The notes: generated by a model from the sequence alone, not told the origin. Numbered from the stretch's first letter, positions 32,078-40,624 are shown. The stretch is 64,000 nt of DNA from Bin87 sp965243255 (GCA_965243255.1 CBDEUH010000004.1:496001-560000); one strand, 5' to 3'. Numbers and translations are program-made.

Positions 32078-34879
32078 ATGAGTATAACGCCTAACAACCG
32101 ATTCGCACAACATCAAACTGACAGCTCAACTGATCAAACGCCTTACCCCGTCAGCGTTTACTGTGGCCCCATCACGAACGTGGGCCATCCGAGTCCCGGC
32201 GGCCAGCCCACGATGAAGCACGTGGACGTGGCGGATGTAGCCGAAGGTATTCGGAACGGAAAGTGGCAAAAGCCCGTCGCCCAAGCGCGCGGACTCGCGG
32301 CCTACAAGGATGAGACAGGAGCCGATGGAAAGCGCACCAGGAATGCAATAGCCTACGACCAGGCCAAAAAGCAACTGCCCTTTTGGATCGCAGCCGGCCA
32401 CTTCGTCGCTGGCCACCGGCACGCCCCCGACTACCGGCAATCGCCCACCAGCGCTCACGGCAAGAACTTTCCGGAGTGCGTCAGTGCAGAAGGCCGGTAC
32501 CCCCCGGTTTCCCTGTCCGGGCTGCGATTTCTTGAAGTCGACTATCTAAATGACCCCATCAAACGCGCCGCCGAACGGGCCCGCATCGCAGCCCACCCGT
32601 CGGTCGTTTCCTGCTGGGTCAGTGCTGGAGGAAACGGTCTTCACGTCACGGTTTTGATGGACCCCAAGCCCGCCTCCAACTCGGAGGCCCATGTCGCTTT
32701 CGAGTATGCCGCCGTCGCACTCGGTCTCGCCGCTACGGGCGACGCCGCCGTCAAGAACATGAGCAGGGCGGCGTTCGTGTCCCACGACCCCGACGCTTAC
32801 CTGAACCTCGACGCTACCCCCCTTCCATGGGAGATGCCCGAACACTCACCGCAGATCGGACGGACTGCCCACGGCCGGAAAAGAAAAGCGCAAAATCGTC
32901 GGGGGAGCCCCAAAGCGGAACCCCCCACCCCGGAAACTGGGTCATCGGGGAAGCCTTTTGGTCCTGAGGATGACGCCTGCGAGGATCTCGTGCGGCGCGC
33001 CCTCGACGCGCTGATTGCCGGCAAGGCCGGCGTTGAGGACAGGCACATGCTGGCCGTCATGGGAAATCTCAAGGCTTTAGGCCTGGGTTTTGACGAGTTT
33101 GATCAATGGGCTGACGCCGCCGGGTGCACCTGTGACCGGCGCCCTCGCTGGGAAAACCCGCCCGCCGGCAATCAATCCGACAAGCCGGGCTGGGCCATCG
33201 TCAGCTTGGCTGCCGCTCACTACGGCTTCCAGTACCGGAAGGACGGTTCAAACGGGGAAGGGTCCGGGGAGGGCGCAGGCAAGCAAGCGTACCTCTTCGC
33301 CGCACCGCCGCCTAAACCGCCGCCACCTTCGCGGGACGGGCTTGTACCTGACTACCAGGCCGCATGGGTCGCCCACGCCGCCGACGGCGCGGCCGTAGTG
33401 GTGCGCGACCTTGAACAGCGCCGGAAGGACGGCGACATTGACTACGCGCTGTACGCCGTGGAACCGAACACCGGTCGCCTTGACGCCGGCGAACTCATGA
33501 CCAAGCATCGCGTCGAGGCCGCGTCGCGCTACCTGGCCGCAGCCATCCATTTAGACGATGACGAATTCGGTGTGTGCGCCCGCCACGCCAGGGAAATGCG
33601 AGACGCCAAAAACGCGCCAAAGATTTTCGCCAATGTCGGCGCTTCACGGGAGCGTTACCGAGACGTCTGGCGCCATGTGCCGGTCTACACGCCCCACGAC
33701 CTCGACGCCGACCTGACAGTCATCGGTACCCCTGCAGGCGTTTGGAGTGTACCTGACCACCGGATTCTAACGGCTACCGAGGCCCGTGACCGGCTCTGCA
33801 CTGCCACCATCCGGTGGAATTACGATGCCGATGCCGCCCACCCAGTTGCGATGGAGCTGTTCCAGTACCTCTACGGCGACCTGCAAGACACCACGACGCG
33901 CGAGTTTGCCCGCTGGAGGCAGGCAGCCACCGCCCTGGTGCGCCGTCCCATGCAGGAAATCATCGTCAAGATCTCGCCCTCCGGCTCGGCAAAAACCACG
34001 GAGGGACTGCTGCAGGAGAACGCATTTTTCCCCCTGGTATCCCAGGGTGAACGTGCGGCGCTTGAGGAACCGAGCGGTTACAACACCGGCGGAAGCGCCC
34101 ACAACAGCTACCTCAGAGCGTTCGGGCGGCCGGCGCGCCGCATCAACGTCTCCGAGGTCGCCACCGAAAACAAAAGGCACCAGAAGCCGCTCAATTCCCG
34201 ATTGTTACGGGACCTGTCCGAGAGACCAAGTATCACGTACCGGGACCCGGGCCCGTTCTTGGCCCAGCAGCTGCCCTACAGCGCCCACCTGTTCATCGAC
34301 GGCAATCTGCCCAAGCAAGGCAACGACCTGCTGCAGATTGCCGACCCCGACAGCGACAACGCCAAAGCGGTCGTCCGGCGCCTAAGGGGTTCGCCCTACA
34401 CGCCAATTCCTGACGCTCAGCAACGGCCGGAACTGTTTGACTTTGGCAATCCATTCAAGGCCCGGAACCAGGAGGAGGCGGAGGACATTGCCCATTTCAA
34501 CCGCACCATAGTACGGTTGATGTTGGATGGCATGGCATCGCACTGGGTGCCCCTGATGGAACAACTGCCACACGACTCACACAGCCGAGCGCTGTTGGAC
34601 GACCTGCAAAACCGCGGCAAAGCCGAGTGGGCCGTCAAATGGTTGCCCGGGGTTCTGAAACGGGCTAGCCCCGTCGATAGTGTAGCGACCAGTCGCCTCG
34701 TGTATGCCGACTACGTCGATTGGCACCAAGATAACTGCGATGGAAACCTCGCCCACAAGGGAGTCGTCGGCAAGGCGGTAATCGACCATTACGGCATCAA
34801 CCCCCGAAACAGCAGCCAGCGGTTGGATGGACGTTCGGTCCGGGTGACCTACTACGACGGCTGGACCATGGCGGTATGA
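32078..34879 (+). CDS. Element-encoded primase/superfamily 3-like helicase replication protein
   Basis: About 933 residues. The N-terminal ~300 resemble the BT4734/VirE-N type primase-associated domain (FLEVDYLNDP, CWVSAGGNGLHVTVLMDPKP). The C-terminal third resembles phage/plasmid D5-like helicases: a Walker A-like loop IKISPSGSAKTTEG near 645, a conserved ...HLFIDGNLPKQGNDL segment, and a C-terminal winged region. The P-loop GSAKTT departs from the usual GxNGKS/T of this group. It should initiate element replication. ATG 32078 with GGAGAACGCCGG is preferred to ATG 32024, which lacks a good RBS. Confidence 0.7.
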   Translation: MSITPNNRFAQHQTDSSTDQTPYPVSVYCGPITNVGHPSPGGQPTMKHVDVADVAEGIRNGKWQKPVAQARGLAAYKDETGADGKRTRNAIAYDQAKKQLPFWIAAGHFVAGHRHAPDYRQSPTSAHGKNFPECVSAEGRYPPVSLSGLRFLEVDYLNDPIKRAAERARIAAHPSVVSCWVSAGGNGLHVTVLMDPKPASNSEAHVAFEYAAVALGLAATGDAAVKNMSRAAFVSHDPDAYLNLDATPLPWEMPEHSPQIGRTAHGRKRKAQNRRGSPKAEPPTPETGSSGKPFGPEDDACEDLVRRALDALIAGKAGVEDRHMLAVMGNLKALGLGFDEFDQWADAAGCTCDRRPRWENPPAGNQSDKPGWAIVSLAAAHYGFQYRKDGSNGEGSGEGAGKQAYLFAAPPPKPPPPSRDGLVPDYQAAWVAHAADGAAVVVRDLEQRRKDGDIDYALYAVEPNTGRLDAGELMTKHRVEAASRYLAAAIHLDDDEFGVCARHAREMRDAKNAPKIFANVGASRERYRDVWRHVPVYTPHDLDADLTVIGTPAGVWSVPDHRILTATEARDRLCTATIRWNYDADAAHPVAMELFQYLYGDLQDTTTREFARWRQAATALVRRPMQEIIVKISPSGSAKTTEGLLQENAFFPLVSQGERAALEEPSGYNTGGSAHNSYLRAFGRPARRINVSEVATENKRHQKPLNSRLLRDLSERPSITYRDPGPFLAQQLPYSAHLFIDGNLPKQGNDLLQIADPDSDNAKAVVRRLRGSPYTPIPDAQQRPELFDFGNPFKARNQEEAEDIAHFNRTIVRLMLDGMASHWVPLMEQLPHDSHSRALLDDLQNRGKAEWAVKWLPGVLKRASPVDSVATSRLVYADYVDWHQDNCDGNLAHKGVVGKAVIDHYGINPRNSSQRLDGRSVRVTYYDGWTMAV

Positions 34880-34881
34880 AC

Positions 34882-34987
34882 GTATGCGCGTATGCTGGCG
34901 AACCCTCCGTTTTCCCATGGTCTCGCGCGTCCACATGCACGTACGAGGCTCAAGTCAAAAACCGCGAACACCGGCATACACGCATAC
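34882..34987. repeat. Imperfect 17-bp inverted repeat downstream of the primase gene
   Basis: GTATGCGCGTATGCTGG (34882-34898) faces CCGGCATACACGCATAC (34971-34987); 15 of 17 positions are complementary and the other two allow G-U pairing. The arms are 72 bp apart. Each arm contains two GTATG-type units. It may be a replication, transfer or regulatory site. The whole 34880-35228 stretch otherwise holds only the tiny frame at 35021. Confidence 0.5.
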
Positions 34988-35020
34988 ACGGAATGAGTAA
35001 CGACCCCACTGGAGGCGGAT

Positions 35021-35083
35021 ATGGTTGAACCGAAAAAACACCCCTCTGGTTGCCATTGTCGATCTTGCACCCTGGCAACCTAA
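35021..35083 (+). CDS. Very short Cys-rich reading frame
   Basis: A 20-codon frame (contains GCHCRSCT) directly after an ideal GGAGGCGGAT. It may be a leader peptide or the stub of a disrupted zinc-binding gene. Only the RBS and Cys pattern support it. Confidence 0.25.
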   Translation: MVEPKKHPSGCHCRSCTLAT

Positions 35084-35228
35084 ACCCGTGCGTTTCGGGC
35101 ATCCACGTTCCAGTCACCATATTGATGCCTGACGGAACGCTACCGCCGGCAGGGCTGAAGTGCCCAAAACCAACCCCCCAGTTAGGAAGGCTACAACCGC
35201 CGGGGCGCAATGGGGGCCCTGCCGAGGA

Positions 35229-35293
35229 CGTTTTATCCGACTTTCGTAAGAAATCGGTACCGCATCCCTGCGGTGTCAAAAGCGGATAAAACG
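35229..35293. repeat. Structured element: 11-bp inverted repeat enclosing two hairpins
   Basis: CGTTTTATCCG (35229-35239) and CGGATAAAACG (35283-35293) are perfectly complementary. Between them lie TTTC-GTAA-GAAA (a 4-bp stem with a GNRA-type loop) and ACCGCA-TCCC-TGCGGT (a 6-bp stem). A single strand could fold as a three-way junction. It precedes the truncated recombinase gene. Confidence 0.6.
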
Positions 35294-35356
35294 GGAGCGC
35301 CATTTGTCACATTACAATTGTCTCAAATCTCATCTGGGCAACACGAGGCCGAGGAG

Positions 35357-35917
35357 ATGATAGGAACTTTGAAAATAGATGGAGAGCCCGACCATTTGGC
35401 GGAAATGAACCTGGTCGCCAGAGACTGGCGGTTGTGGGCTAACGCTATGCCGTTGCCTTGTGAGGCTGGCGAGGTCATGGTGTTCGAAATCCTGTACGGG
35501 GACGGCGACGCCGTCTGGACAGCCGGCGAGGGGAAGCCCGTCGAAGTGGGAACGCTGCGAGGCCAGTGGCGGCGGGTGATGAAGCGCGCCGGGATGTCGG
35601 GTACGCGGCTGAGACCCCATACGATGCGCCGCACGGCGGCCACTCCTTTCTTCAGAAACGGCGGACACGTGATTATGCTGAAGGGCCTCCTCGGGCACCG
35701 CAGCGTCAAAACCACCGAACAGTACGTCAATCTAGCGGGCGGTGACCTGGACCCCGCCCACGCCCAATTCGGCCTGACTGCGTCCATGGCTCTGAGCCGA
35801 GAGCAGACGTGGCGGTCGCCGCCGGAACCCCACGTCACGGTGTTCGAAGGGTTTGTCATGCGCGTCGATTCGGAGTGGACTTGCGAGGAGTACGACTGGG
35901 CCCTGCTGGACAGATGA
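35357..35917 (+). pseudogene. Truncated tyrosine recombinase (C-terminal catalytic part only)
   Basis: 186 residues from ATG 35357 (GAGGCCGAGGAG upstream). The last ~110 residues show RPHTMRRTAATPFFRNGGHVIMLKGLLGHRSVKTTEQYVNLAGG, with the HxxR box, the LGH box and the Tyr nucleophile of phage integrases. The core-binding domain and the first catalytic Arg motif are absent, and upstream sequence gives no matching frame. It is most likely a remnant, or half of a split recombinase. The next recombinase begins 15 bp downstream. Confidence 0.65.
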
Positions 35918-35932
35918 GGAGGAAATGCACCA

Positions 35933-36985
35933 ATGACGACGACAATCGAACCACAACCCGCTTCCGATGACTTCAATCTTCCGGAGTTCACGCCGGCGCA
36001 GCTGCACCAGCTGGCCGCCATCTCCCAGGCGTTGCTCGCTGCGAATCAGCAGCCGGCCATTACGTCCCTGACCGTCCCGGGCATGACGACGCTCCCGGGC
36101 AAGACGCTGGTAATCGGAATAACCGACCTGGAGAGTCTGGTGGAGGAGTTCTTGGAAAACCAGCTGGCCCGCGGCAACGCCAGCGGCACTCTCCGCAACT
36201 ACGAACGGGCGCTGGGCCGTCTGGTAGAGGTCTGCCCCAAGTTGCCCGTAGACCCATCCCACATCCGGAAGGCGATCAACAACCCTGGCTGGAAGGCGCA
36301 GACCACCAAGTTCGTCATGTTCACCCACATGCGGGCCTTTTTCAACGACCTGGAGCGACTGTACGGCTGTCCCAACCCCTGCCGCATGATTGGCAGGGTT
36401 GACCGGGGCACCACTAAGCGCCTGTCGCTGTCGCTGGCGGACATGAAGGCGGTGTACGACGCCACGTGGGTGGATCCGCCCAAGAACTACCTGCTCCGGT
36501 TCCGCGAGCGCAACCAGGTGATTGTGCTGCTGATGATCGAGTGCGGCCCCCGGGTAGCGGAAATTGCCAACATCCGAATCTGGGACGTGTCCGACGGGAT
36601 GGTGTGCCTGGACGGCAAGACGGGACCCCGCTGGGTGCCGGTGTCCCTGGATCTCACCGACCGCATGAAGGCGCAGGCCGTGGGCGAAGTCGTGTTCATG
36701 AACTTGCGGAAGCGGCCCATGACGCACCAGGACGTTAACTACCTGGTGTGCGGTTTGATGAGGACGGCGGGCATCGTGGCTCCGCGGCTGGGGGTTCACC
36801 TGATGCGGCACAGCTTCGCCACCAACTATCTCAGGAACGGCGGCGGCGTCTTTCAACTGCAGGACATCCTGGGGCACCAGTCCATCAACACGACCAAGCG
36901 CTACGTTCAGCTGGCGGCCGTGGACGTGGCGATGGACCACTCAAGGACGTCCCTGGCCAAGGCGTTGGGCCTGGTGCGCAAGTAG
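35933..36985 (+). CDS. Tyrosine recombinase (XerC/D-like)
   Basis: 350 residues. After a 65-residue N-terminal extension comes a core-binding SAM-like domain (about 65-155: DLESLVEEFLENQLARGNASGTLRNYERALGRL) and a catalytic domain. Catalytic residues: Arg in MIECGPRVAEIANIR, HLMRHSFATNYL, LGHQSI, and Tyr in NTTKRYVQLA. All appear intact. RBS AGATGAGGAGGAA. It is probably responsible for rearrangement or integration of part of the element. Confidence 0.85.
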   Translation: MTTTIEPQPASDDFNLPEFTPAQLHQLAAISQALLAANQQPAITSLTVPGMTTLPGKTLVIGITDLESLVEEFLENQLARGNASGTLRNYERALGRLVEVCPKLPVDPSHIRKAINNPGWKAQTTKFVMFTHMRAFFNDLERLYGCPNPCRMIGRVDRGTTKRLSLSLADMKAVYDATWVDPPKNYLLRFRERNQVIVLLMIECGPRVAEIANIRIWDVSDGMVCLDGKTGPRWVPVSLDLTDRMKAQAVGEVVFMNLRKRPMTHQDVNYLVCGLMRTAGIVAPRLGVHLMRHSFATNYLRNGGGVFQLQDILGHQSINTTKRYVQLAAVDVAMDHSRTSLAKALGLVRK

Positions 36986-37070
36986 ATTGGCGGCCTTGCA
37001 GTCGTATTCAACCAAGGAAGTGCCGATGGCCGCTGCGGTCAGCAGCGGCTATCGGCACGAACAAACGGGG

Positions 37071-38345
37071 TTACTCGGCACCGAGAAGAGCCATCAGTTT
37101 CCCAGCTGCGGCTTTTATCGCCGGCGTTTGAGTCCTGATTCTCCCTTCGGACACCAAGTTGTCCTGCCAGAAGTCGGCGTTCCTGTCCCAGTCGACATGC
37201 AGGAAGGGCTCCAGCTTCACCAGCAGTTCATCCTTAAGTTTGGCATGGTCGATGTCTTCACTGGTAACGTCCTTGAGGACTTCGTGCGACACGACACCCA
37301 ATGCGTTCAAAAACGCTGCGGCCATCGAGACATTCCGCTGTTCGCGAATTTCCTTGGTGCGAGATAGCACCACCGCTGCCTCTGCCCCGCCGGGCTGGGG
37401 CAATTCTGAAAGCTGTTTCCAATCGTCGATGATTTCCGTCATCGCGTTGAGGAACGCGACCCGAGAATCCACCCAGCGCTTGTACGCTTCTGGGATGGCT
37501 ATTGTGTTTGCCGCGCTGGAGGCAAACGCTTGCTCTGACACTGTAGGACTGCCAGTCAAGCTGGCCTTCACGAACTGGCGAATCTGGTTCACTAGGAACA
37601 CAAACGGGGAGTTCACGCTGAGGGTAGATGACGTCGCATCGATGCGTCCTTGCAGTAGATTCACACGGTCGCCTAGTTCCATGACGGCCCGGTTGGCTGG
37701 CTGTCGAGTGTCGAACACCGCCAGGAGCGAGGACGGCAGAGGCTTGGTCCGTCCCGCGTCGGCGAAGTCCTGGTGAGTCTGGCCCAGGTCGCTTTCTATG
37801 GTCATCATGAACGGGACGCCCGTGCGCATGAAGTTGTCGCCCTCCGGCGTGCCGCGCAGTTCGTCCACGACCTGGCCAATTGCCAAGTATCGATGCTGAC
37901 CATCGGTGATGTGCACCGACGCTTCGTCCGGGAAAACTGCGTACCCGGTCGTAGGGGTGTAATCACCCTCCGGAACCATTATTTCCACGCTCCCGGTGGA
38001 GTTTAGAGTAACCGGCGGGATGATGTAGCGCTCCTGCTTCTCAATGGCGTCCAACAGGTAGGACTTGATAGAGCGCACATGTTCAGTCGTCACGGGTCGG
38101 TTGCGAGCGTGCAAAGCCTTGCTTGCAGCACTCCCCTTGGTGGAAGCGTTGTGCTGCAGGACCCGCGTCAGCACGCGAACTGGCAATACACCGCTCAGCA
38201 TCGTCCGCTCCCCTTGGTCGAATACTCGTACCGGAACAATCTCCCTGTTTGTTTCCGCCGCTACAGCAGCAGCCAGTGCCCGAGCATCGTCGGACGTTCC
38301 GGGGACAGTCGTCAGGGTGGCTTCGGCTTTCGTTGTTAGTGTCAT
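37071..38345 (-). CDS. DndB-like DGQHR-domain protein (orphan)
   Basis: 424 residues. The central HITDGQHRYLAIGQVVDEL near 147 is the DGQHR signature of the DndB family, preceded by the usual GVLPVRVLTRVL and IIPPVTLN segments. DndB represses dnd operons in DNA phosphorothioate systems, and related DGQHR proteins occur in other DNA-modification loci. No dndACDE or dpd genes are in this window. AAGGAGGTGTCGCC precedes the ATG. It is convergent with the recombinase before it and divergent from the one after it, and its promoter is overlapped by a palindrome. Confidence 0.8.
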   Translation of the reverse strand: MTLTTKAEATLTTVPGTSDDARALAAAVAAETNREIVPVRVFDQGERTMLSGVLPVRVLTRVLQHNASTKGSAASKALHARNRPVTTEHVRSIKSYLLDAIEKQERYIIPPVTLNSTGSVEIMVPEGDYTPTTGYAVFPDEASVHITDGQHRYLAIGQVVDELRGTPEGDNFMRTGVPFMMTIESDLGQTHQDFADAGRTKPLPSSLLAVFDTRQPANRAVMELGDRVNLLQGRIDATSSTLSVNSPFVFLVNQIRQFVKASLTGSPTVSEQAFASSAANTIAIPEAYKRWVDSRVAFLNAMTEIIDDWKQLSELPQPGGAEAAVVLSRTKEIREQRNVSMAAAFLNALGVVSHEVLKDVTSEDIDHAKLKDELLVKLEPFLHVDWDRNADFWQDNLVSEGRIRTQTPAIKAAAGKLMALLGAE

Positions 38346-38373
38346 GGCGACACCTCCTTGGCAATATGGGACT

Positions 38374-38451
38374 ATGGTACATCAGAACGCGGTGATATGC
38401 AATACGTAACGTGGACTTTTTCACGTTCTTTAATAAATTCACCATGTACCA
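38374..38451 (-). promoter_or_regulatory. Promoter with nested inverted repeats upstream of the DndB-like gene
   Basis: The minus strand has TTGCAT (38402-38397), 17 bp, TACCAT (38379-38374). Three nested complementary pairs surround it: TGGTACAT (38375-38382) with ATGTACCA (38444-38451), GGTGA (38391-38395) with TCACC (38439-38443), and AACGTG (38408-38413) with CACGTT (38422-38427). The outer repeat covers the -10. This is consistent with autoregulation by a DndB-type repressor. Confidence 0.5.
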
Positions 38452-38610
38452 ACGTGCGTATCACGCCGTGAAGTACTTGGAATGCCCAACAAAGCGGTGT
38501 TCCGAGGCATTGCCCCGGAAACGCGATGGCAGTCTTGCAGTCATAGCGGGCTAAGGTCCAAGGAACTACCCTAAAAAATTAAGGGCAGTTAACAGCTGCG
38601 AGGAGGTACC

Positions 38611-39183
38611 ATGAACACCACTACGAAAGAACCCATGCCATGCCTGACCGGGGAAGAAACGGGGCGCCTGCTTCAGGCGGCGGCGGAGTCCGGCCCCAGG
38701 GACCACTTGGTGGTGGCGTTGGCGCTGGACACCGGCTTGCGCGTCTGCGAGATAGCGAACCTGCGGGCGAGCTCGCTGGTGGGAAAGCGGCTGTCGGTCG
38801 AATCCAAATTCGGTCGGCGCTCCGTGCCCGTGTCGCAATCGGTCGCCTGCGGCCTGGTTGCCCTGGCGGACGGCGACGACGTCATCTGGAAAAACCGCTT
38901 CGGTAGCCCGATGTCCGCGGGCGGGTTGGCGGCGCTGTTGCGGCGCCTGTTCCACCGCGCGGGCATCTCCGGACCGGACCGCGGCCCGCGGATCCTGCGC
39001 AGCACCTTCGCGTGCCGCTACATTGAGGCCGGAGGCTCAGTCGCCGCGGTTTCCAGAATACTGACGGGCCGGCGCTGGTACAATCCGGCGCTGTGGTTCA
39101 TCACCGCCAAGGAGTCGCGGCGGGACCTGGAGAAACACCCCCAGTTCTCTCCCCTGGCGTCCCTGGGATTCAACCCGATCTAG
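38611..39183 (+). CDS. Short tyrosine-recombinase-like protein with altered catalytic residues
   Basis: 190 residues covering only a catalytic-type domain. LALDTGLRVCEIANLRAS keeps the first Arg. The usual HxLRHTFA box reads RILRSTFACRY and the LGH...Y region reads LTGRRWYNPALWFITA, so the histidines are lost. No N-terminal core-binding domain is present. GCGAGGAGGTACC precedes the ATG. It may be a DNA-binding relative or a decaying recombinase. Its last 4 bp overlap the tail of the convergent GIY-YIG gene. Confidence 0.6.
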   Translation: MNTTTKEPMPCLTGEETGRLLQAAAESGPRDHLVVALALDTGLRVCEIANLRASSLVGKRLSVESKFGRRSVPVSQSVACGLVALADGDDVIWKNRFGSPMSAGGLAALLRRLFHRAGISGPDRGPRILRSTFACRYIEAGGSVAAVSRILTGRRWYNPALWFITAKESRRDLEKHPQFSPLASLGFNPI

Positions 39184-39731
39184 GACTTGGTCAACAGCGG
39201 CCGCACCAGGGCGATGCGGTCCTGGAAGGCCAACACCATCTCCAGGACCGCGTACAGGTCGCTCGTCAGCAGCCGCTTCAGCTGCAGCTCCCGCTCCGCC
39301 GCCTCGGCCCGCGTCGGATGCACTTCGAACCACGCCAGGCGGTAGCCGCCCTCCCGGGTGGCATGACAGCGGCCCGCCCGGTGCATCCAGACGCGTCCCC
39401 GCAGGCTGCGGGTGTGGCCCGGGTACCAGTCGCCATCGGGCGACACCAGGAGGTAGGCGAAGAACTCGCTGTAACCCTGATCTCCTTCGTCCCAGGCAGG
39501 ATCGCTCTCCTGGTCCAGGGCCTTGCTACATTCGGCGCAGAACTCGTAGGAGACCGATTTGAAGCGCTTGCAGCCCTGGCCAGGGCAGGGTTCCACCAGG
39601 CCTTCGCCCAGGCGGAAGTAGTGGGTTTTGCAGAGGTAGTGGTCGCTGGGAATCTCCTTGCCGCAGCCGGCGTACAGGCACTCCGGATTACCGGAGGCGG
39701 GGTTAACGTAGGGGTGATGCTGACGGGTCAT
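39180..39731 (-). CDS. GIY-YIG-like nuclease domain protein with N-terminal Cys-rich region
   Basis: 183 residues. The N-terminal half has paired cysteines (ECLYAGCGKE, YLCKTHY, PCPGQGC, FCAECSK), probably zinc-binding. The C-terminal half, FFAYLLVSPDGDWYPGHTRSLRGRVWMHR, then AWFEVHPTRAEAAERELQLKRL, follows the GIY-YIG fold with the Arg and Glu positions kept. Such proteins nick or cut DNA, but activity is not assured. Start 39731 follows AAGGAGGTCATC; the frame is open farther upstream through GC-rich repeats. A decayed copy of its N terminus lies at 40.65 kb. Confidence 0.65.
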   Translation of the reverse strand: MTRQHHPYVNPASGNPECLYAGCGKEIPSDHYLCKTHYFRLGEGLVEPCPGQGCKRFKSVSYEFCAECSKALDQESDPAWDEGDQGYSEFFAYLLVSPDGDWYPGHTRSLRGRVWMHRAGRCHATREGGYRLAWFEVHPTRAEAAERELQLKRLLTSDLYAVLEMVLAFQDRIALVRPLLTKS

Positions 39732-39755
39732 GATGACCTCCTTGTGAAATTGAAG

Positions 39756-39785
39756 CGGCCGCCGTTCCCAGTGAATCGGCGGCCG
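39756..39785. repeat. 9-bp inverted repeat in the GIY-YIG/lipoprotein divergent gap
   Basis: CGGCCGCCG (39756-39764) and CGGCGGCCG (39777-39785). It falls in the leader of the GIY-YIG gene. A second GC-rich pair GCCGCCG/CGGCGGC follows toward the lipoprotein start. Confidence 0.45.
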
Positions 39786-39869
39786 TTGATTTGGTGTAAA
39801 ATGCCGCCGCCGGAGTAGGCCTTTCGGCGGCGCTTCAGCGAATGCGATCTGGGGTAAGTTAAATCGCCC

Positions 39870-40556
39870 ATGACAAAATTTACGACCATCTCCCTGCTCA
39901 TTGCGGCCACGTTCACCCTGGCGTCGATTGCCTGTACTGCTCCTGACCCAGTCGTACGGGAGGTGGAAGTTACCCGTGAGGTCCCGCAAACCGTAGAGGT
40001 TGCCGTTGAGGTCCCAGTGGAGGTCACCCGACTGGTTGAACGGACCGTCGAAGTTCCGGTGACCGAGATAGTGGAGCGAACTGTTGAAGTCACCAGGGAA
40101 GTACCCGTTACGGTGATAGTCACTGCCACATCGCTGCCGCGTACGCCAACCCCACGCCCAACCGCCACCCAGCGGCCTACCGCTACGCCCAAGCCTACCG
40201 CCACGATGCGGCCTACGCCGAGGCCGACCCCAACCCCGGTTAATCTGGCCACCACAACAAAGGCGAATATGTGGGTTTACCTCACAAACGACGGAAATTA
40301 CCTGAAGGTCCTGGCAGACACGGCGTTCGACGCGGACGTTTATGATTTGGACGTCATCGTTGGTGGGGAGACCTTTTGCAACGTACATCGAATGTACGGA
40401 GATGAAGGGGCGCAGGAACTTTCATGCGGCATTTTGCAAATTCCCCACTCGCGAGTCAGCAACGTGTCCGTGCAAACTCCAATCGGAGACCTGCGGTGTG
40501 CTCGCAATCGATCTTCTGATTCTTTCGAATCGGTTTTTGCGTGCGCTTGGCGGTAA
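39870..40556 (+). CDS. Lipoprotein with VEV-repeat stalk and Thr-Pro linker
   Basis: 228 residues. Signal peptide 1-21 ending in lipobox LASIAC, so lipidated at the Cys near 22. Repeated VEVTREVPV/VEVPVEVTR units at about 30-90 probably form an extended stalk. A TPTPRPTATQRPTATPKPT linker follows, then a compact domain of about 100 residues (ANMWVYLTNDGNYLKVLADT) with several Cys. Such heptads and TP linkers are common in Chloroflexota surface lipoproteins. The function of the terminal domain is unknown. No strong RBS is seen. Confidence 0.7.
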   Translation: MTKFTTISLLIAATFTLASIACTAPDPVVREVEVTREVPQTVEVAVEVPVEVTRLVERTVEVPVTEIVERTVEVTREVPVTVIVTATSLPRTPTPRPTATQRPTATPKPTATMRPTPRPTPTPVNLATTTKANMWVYLTNDGNYLKVLADTAFDADVYDLDVIVGGETFCNVHRMYGDEGAQELSCGILQIPHSRVSNVSVQTPIGDLRCARNRSSDSFESVFACAWR

Positions 40557-40624
40557 TCTGACATAGCCCTGTGCAAAAATCGGGCGGCTAGAAACACCGT
40601 TGCGAAATTCGTCGGCAGTCGGCG

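Noticed and set aside
35732..36940. A 402-codon minus-strand frame opposite the tyrosine recombinase
   Set aside because: The plus-strand recombinase with intact catalytic residues explains this sequence.
36990..38570. Similar short motifs CTTGCAGTCRTA on both sides of the DndB-like gene as possible recombination sites
   Set aside because: Only about 12 bp match and the spacing to the next shared block (CCAAGGAA) differs, so chance similarity is likely.
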